Assembly: GCA_905067535.1 (NCBI GenBank)
Contig: CAJHIR010000060.1
Coordinates: 1 to 6,474 of the forward strand
Reading direction: 5' to 3'
Length of the DNA: 6,474 nt
Origin: Candidatus Argoarchaeum ethanivorans
GTDB lineage: Archaea; Halobacteriota; Methanosarcinia; Methanosarcinales; EX4572-44
Notes under the pieces: model-generated
Databases searched by the model: none
Told to the model about the DNA's origin: nothing
Seen by the model: the letters and a program-made list of their open reading frames with translations, nothing else
Part shown: positions 4,870 through 6,474 of the stretch, piece by piece
Numbering within the stretch: position 1 is the first letter of the stretch
Layout: every line of letters begins with the position of its first letter
Program-made: the position numbers and the translations under genes

Positions 4870-5568
4870 CTATTCTGCCTGTGCTTGTACGTGTTCAACC
4901 ATACTTTTGAATATTTTAATCCCGTCACTGCTTCCAAGTATTTGTTCTGAAGCACGTTCCGGATGCGGCATCAGTCCGAGGACATTTTTGTTTTGGTTTA
5001 GTATGCCTGCAATATTCTCTTTTGAACCATTCGGGTTAGCGGTGTCTGTGGTTTTGCCCTTCTGGTCTACGTATCGCAGTGCTGCCTGTAAATTGTATTC
5101 AAGCCTGGTTAAGGTGCTCTCGTCTGCGTAGTAGTTTCCCTGGATGTGTGCAATGGGAATCTTGATTAGTTCGCCTTCTTTGAATTTACTGGTGAAGGGT
5201 GTGTTGTTATTTTCTATTCTCAGCTGTGTTTGGGTGCAGACGAATTTAGGGTATCTGTTTAGCATGAGTGCACCCTCAAGGAGTTTTGATTCAGTCAGTA
5301 CCTGGAAGCCGTTGCAGATGCCGAGTACCAGTTTTCCTTGAGCTGCCATCTGTTTTACTTCCTGCATGATGGGTGTGCGTGCTGCAATGGCACCCGCCCG
5401 CAGATAATCGCCATAGGAGAAGCCCCCTGGTATTATAACGCCATCGTAGTTTGCCAGTTTTTCTTTGTACCAGATAAGGTCTGCCTGTACTCCAACAACG
5501 TTGTTTAGTACGTAGTGTACGTCGTAATCACAGTTGCTGCCCCCAAATTGTATAATTGCAAACTTCAT
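4870..5568 (-). CDS. purQ: Phosphoribosylformylglycinamidine synthase, glutaminase subunit PurQ
   Basis: PurQ hydrolyses glutamine and channels ammonia to PurL, which converts FGAR to FGAM in purine synthesis; PurS bridges the two. The 232-residue length is normal for stand-alone PurQ. The class I amidotransferase fold is clear: [15 protein letters not shown] at the N-terminus, the oxyanion region [19 protein letters not shown] (45-63), the nucleophile Cys85 in GICNGFQVL, and His202 and Glu204 in [10 protein letters not shown]. The triad is complete. The ATG overlaps the purS stop by four bases (ATGA), with GGTGA four bases before it, so the two subunits are translationally coupled. Small purL is not in the window. 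A loop with [11 protein letters not shown] near 178-188 is ordinary for the family. Confidence 0.97.
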   Translation of the reverse strand: MKFAIIQFGGSNCDYDVHYVLNNVVGVQADLIWYKEKLANYDGVIIPGGFSYGDYLRAGAIAARTPIMQEVKQMAAQGKLVLGICNGFQVLTESKLLEGALMLNRYPKFVCTQTQLRIENNNTPFTSKFKEGELIKIPIAHIQGNYYADESTLTRLEYNLQAALRYVDQKGKTTDTANPNGSKENIAGILNQNKNVLGLMPHPERASEQILGSSDGIKIFKSMVEHVQAQAE

Positions 5569-5819
5569 TGGTTCACCACTGTTACTGCGATCGTGTAGTC
5601 ATGGATTACCGGGTTTGCAAGCAGCCGTTCACACATCTGTTTTGCAGTATTTTCTGCATCTTTTTCTGTTTCTGCATCAATTGTTACCTGTATTTTTTTT
5701 GCAAGTTTGAGTTCTCTGGTTTTAAATCCGATGCGTTCGAGGGATTGTTTTATCGCGGCTGCCTCTGGGTCAAGCATACCTCCTTTTAGTTGTATATTTA
5801 TGTCAAGTGAGTATTGCAT
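5565..5819 (-). CDS. purS: Phosphoribosylformylglycinamidine synthase subunit PurS
   Basis: PurS is the small structural subunit that brings PurQ and PurL together in the FGAM synthetase complex of archaea and Gram-positive bacteria. The 84 residues match the family in length and pattern: an opening strand, YSLDINIQLKGGMLDPEAAA; the helix IKQSLERIGF; KTRELKLAKKIQVTID; and the C-terminal CERLLANPVIHDYTIAV. The L-K-G-x-L-D-P-E motif and LLANPVIHDY are diagnostic. It is the first gene of the purS-purQ pair and overlaps purQ by four bases. A TATA-like element lies close upstream, so the mRNA leader is short; no strong Shine-Dalgarno is seen before the ATG, which would suit leaderless or near-leaderless translation. 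Confidence 0.95.
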   Translation of the reverse strand: MQYSLDINIQLKGGMLDPEAAAIKQSLERIGFKTRELKLAKKIQVTIDAETEKDAENTAKQMCERLLANPVIHDYTIAVTVVNQ

Positions 5820-5846
5820 GGTTATTTCACAAACGACTTCCTGTTA

Positions 5847-5860
5847 GATAAAAGCTTGGA
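5847..5860 (-). promoter_or_regulatory. Likely promoter (BRE/TATA) of purS-purQ
   Basis: Read on the minus strand, TCCAAG (BRE-like) is followed by CTTTTATC (TATA-like). The box centre is about 31 bases before the purS ATG, so transcription should begin only a few bases ahead of it. No inverted repeat that would suggest a purine-responsive operator was found next to it. Confidence 0.5.
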
Positions 5861-5957
5861 ACTATTATCAATTTGGGATGCAAAATTTTATCGACCCATG
5901 ACTGGTGATTCTTCTTTATTCCTGTGAAAAACTTAGATCACTCATAAAACGTGGTGG

Positions 5958-6107
5958 CTATATGCACCCCCGTGCATCTCTCTTTTTAATAACATATCCT
6001 GCATTCGATAGCGTATCAATCATATCCTGTTCAGTCATTTGAACCGGTGAGGAAGTCCGATCAAATTTGACAGGTTTTGATTTAGTATTTCCATTCTCTT
6101 CATACAT
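5958..6107 (-). CDS. Small hypothetical protein, 49 residues
   Basis: This minus-strand frame reads MYEENGNTKSKPVKFDRTS then SPVQMTEQDMIDTLSNAGY and ends VIKKRDARGCI. Composition is protein-like: a charged linker followed by a plausible helix (TEQDMIDTLSNAGYVI). I do not recognise a family. The ATG overlaps the stop of the upstream small ORF by eight bases (ATGTATGA), with AGGGA immediately before it. It could be the second gene of a small operon, or the C-terminal half of one gene broken by a frameshift near 6100-6125, since this frame remains open back to a stop close to 6135. It lies 138 bases upstream of purS in the same direction, with the purS promoter between them, so it is probably a separate unit. 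Confidence 0.4.
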   Translation of the reverse strand: MYEENGNTKSKPVKFDRTSSPVQMTEQDMIDTLSNAGYVIKKRDARGCI

Positions 6108-6300
6108 TTCCCTGTTCACAATCGCTCTCAATTACCCATCCCTTGAATTTCAGAACCTCATCAAGTGCCATCCCAAATCGTTCAGTTGCTTTAGCTCCAT
6201 CTCTAAAAAGAATCGTTGCCACGAGAAACCTCTTGTGAATGTCCGGCTCCACAGACCTTATTTCTTTGTTTCTCCATAATATGAAACAAGAACAGTACAT
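6100..6300 (-). CDS. Small hypothetical protein, 66 residues
   Basis: The minus-strand frame reads MYCSCFILWRNKEIRSVEPD, then a convincing amphipathic stretch, HKRFLVATILFRDGAKATER and FGMALDEVLKFKGWVIESD. The first 15 residues are less protein-like and have no Shine-Dalgarno, so the true start may be farther in (a GTG at the Val of RSVEPD) or in another frame, where an ATG at 6310 opens 35 residues (MKTYVLFLFHIMEKQRNK and on). No known family is recognised. Together with the 49-residue frame downstream this may be one protein of about 110 residues split by a frameshift. The opposite-strand frame over the same bases is rich in Ser, Phe and Pro and looks like a shadow. Confidence 0.4.
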   Translation of the reverse strand: MYCSCFILWRNKEIRSVEPDIHKRFLVATILFRDGAKATERFGMALDEVLKFKGWVIESDCEQGNV

Positions 6301-6313
6301 AGGTTTTCATACT

Positions 6314-6381
6314 TCATGCATGAGGCAACGACTCGTGAGGGTTTGGTTAATACATGATGAGATATTATGTATTGTCATGTA
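6314..6381. promoter_or_regulatory. Palindrome-rich intergenic region, possible operators
   Basis: TCATGCATGA (6314-6323) is a perfect 10-base palindrome. TACATGA (6351-6357) and TCATGTA (6375-6381) form a perfect 7-base inverted repeat with a 17-base spacer. Inside this lies a second pair, AATACAT (6349-6355) with ATGTATT (6367-6373), and ATGTACAT (6377-6384) is itself palindromic. The motifs share a CATG core and lie between the divergent minus-strand small ORFs and the possible plus-strand gene at 6416, where a regulator of both could bind (inference). Confidence 0.4.
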
Positions 6382-6415
6382 CATAAGGTAATGAATAAGG
6401 TGGAATGTGAAAGAT

Positions 6416-6474
6416 ATGAAAGCTAAAAATATAAAATCAAAGGAAAGCGGGAACGAAGAGGGAGGGCATGTCAG
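6416..6474 (+). CDS. Possible start of a plus-strand gene, cut by right edge
   Basis: From ATG 6416 the frame is open to the end of the window: 19 codons, MKAKNIKSKESGNEEGGHV, a hydrophilic Lys/Glu-rich beginning. GGTGG at 6389-6393 is far upstream, and GTGAAAG (6407-6413) is a weak closer ribosome-binding candidate. Too little is visible to name a product. Confidence 0.25.
   Translation, partial: MKAKNIKSKESGNEEGGHV

Noticed and set aside
4907..5341. Plus-strand frames over purQ
   Set aside because: They are antisense to a fully conserved PurQ with a complete catalytic triad.
6067..6279. Plus-strand 70-residue frame
   Set aside because: Ser/Phe/Pro-rich composition and no ribosome binding site; it is opposite the more convincing minus-strand frames.

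Overview
The window looks archaeal, most likely from a methanogen or ANME-type euryarchaeon (inference; no phylogenetic marker gene is present). The evidence is an archaeal FAD synthetase (RibL), stand-alone PurS and PurQ, a strong archaeal BRE/TATA box before a tRNA-Thr, Shine-Dalgarno sites of the GGTGA/GAGGT type, TTG start codons and several TAATG, TGATG or ATGA gene overlaps.

Layout. (1) Bases 1-2222, plus strand: the 3' part of a PspA/IM30 (ESCRT-III-like membrane repair) gene, coupled through TAATG to a PspAA-family gene. A membrane-anchored protein with seven TPRs follows; its repeats are still nearly identical at DNA level. (2) Bases 2278-3178: a decayed IS3-family (IS150-like) insertion sequence. 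Both terminal inverted repeats can be seen, orfA is absent, and orfB is otherwise almost full length but has the conserved Trp of its NQLWVADITY motif changed to a TGA stop. A short open frame runs out of its right end. (3) Bases 3355-3812: a two-gene toxin-antitoxin operon (Phd/YefM-like antitoxin, RelE/ParE-like toxin). (4) Bases 3833-4083: tRNA-Thr(UGU) with its own promoter, followed by two tandem units of 68-69 bp. Each unit ends in a degenerate copy of the tRNA 3' end and carries a perfect small hairpin. (5) Bases 4093-4831: a small three-helix SemiSWEET/PQ-loop-like membrane protein, then ribL with a TTG start. (6) Bases 4870-5819, minus strand: purS-purQ with an ATGA overlap, convergent with ribL. 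(7) Bases 5958-6300, minus strand: two small overlapping ORFs of unknown function (or one frameshifted gene). An intergenic region rich in palindromes follows, and a possible new gene starts at the right edge on the plus strand.

How it fits together. PspA and PspAA form a known membrane-stress pair, and the TPR protein is predicted to present its repeats on the cytoplasmic side of the membrane, where PspA works. The middle of the window (IS relic, toxin-antitoxin pair, tRNA with duplicated 3' ends) has the look of a small accessory hotspot between housekeeping blocks. RibL makes FAD; PurS and PurQ supply the glutaminase side of FGAM synthetase in purine synthesis, with PurL encoded elsewhere. 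The observations that most deserve a second look are the tandem tRNA-Thr 3'-end repeats, the single-nonsense transposase lacking orfA, and the PspA-PspAA-TPR gene set.
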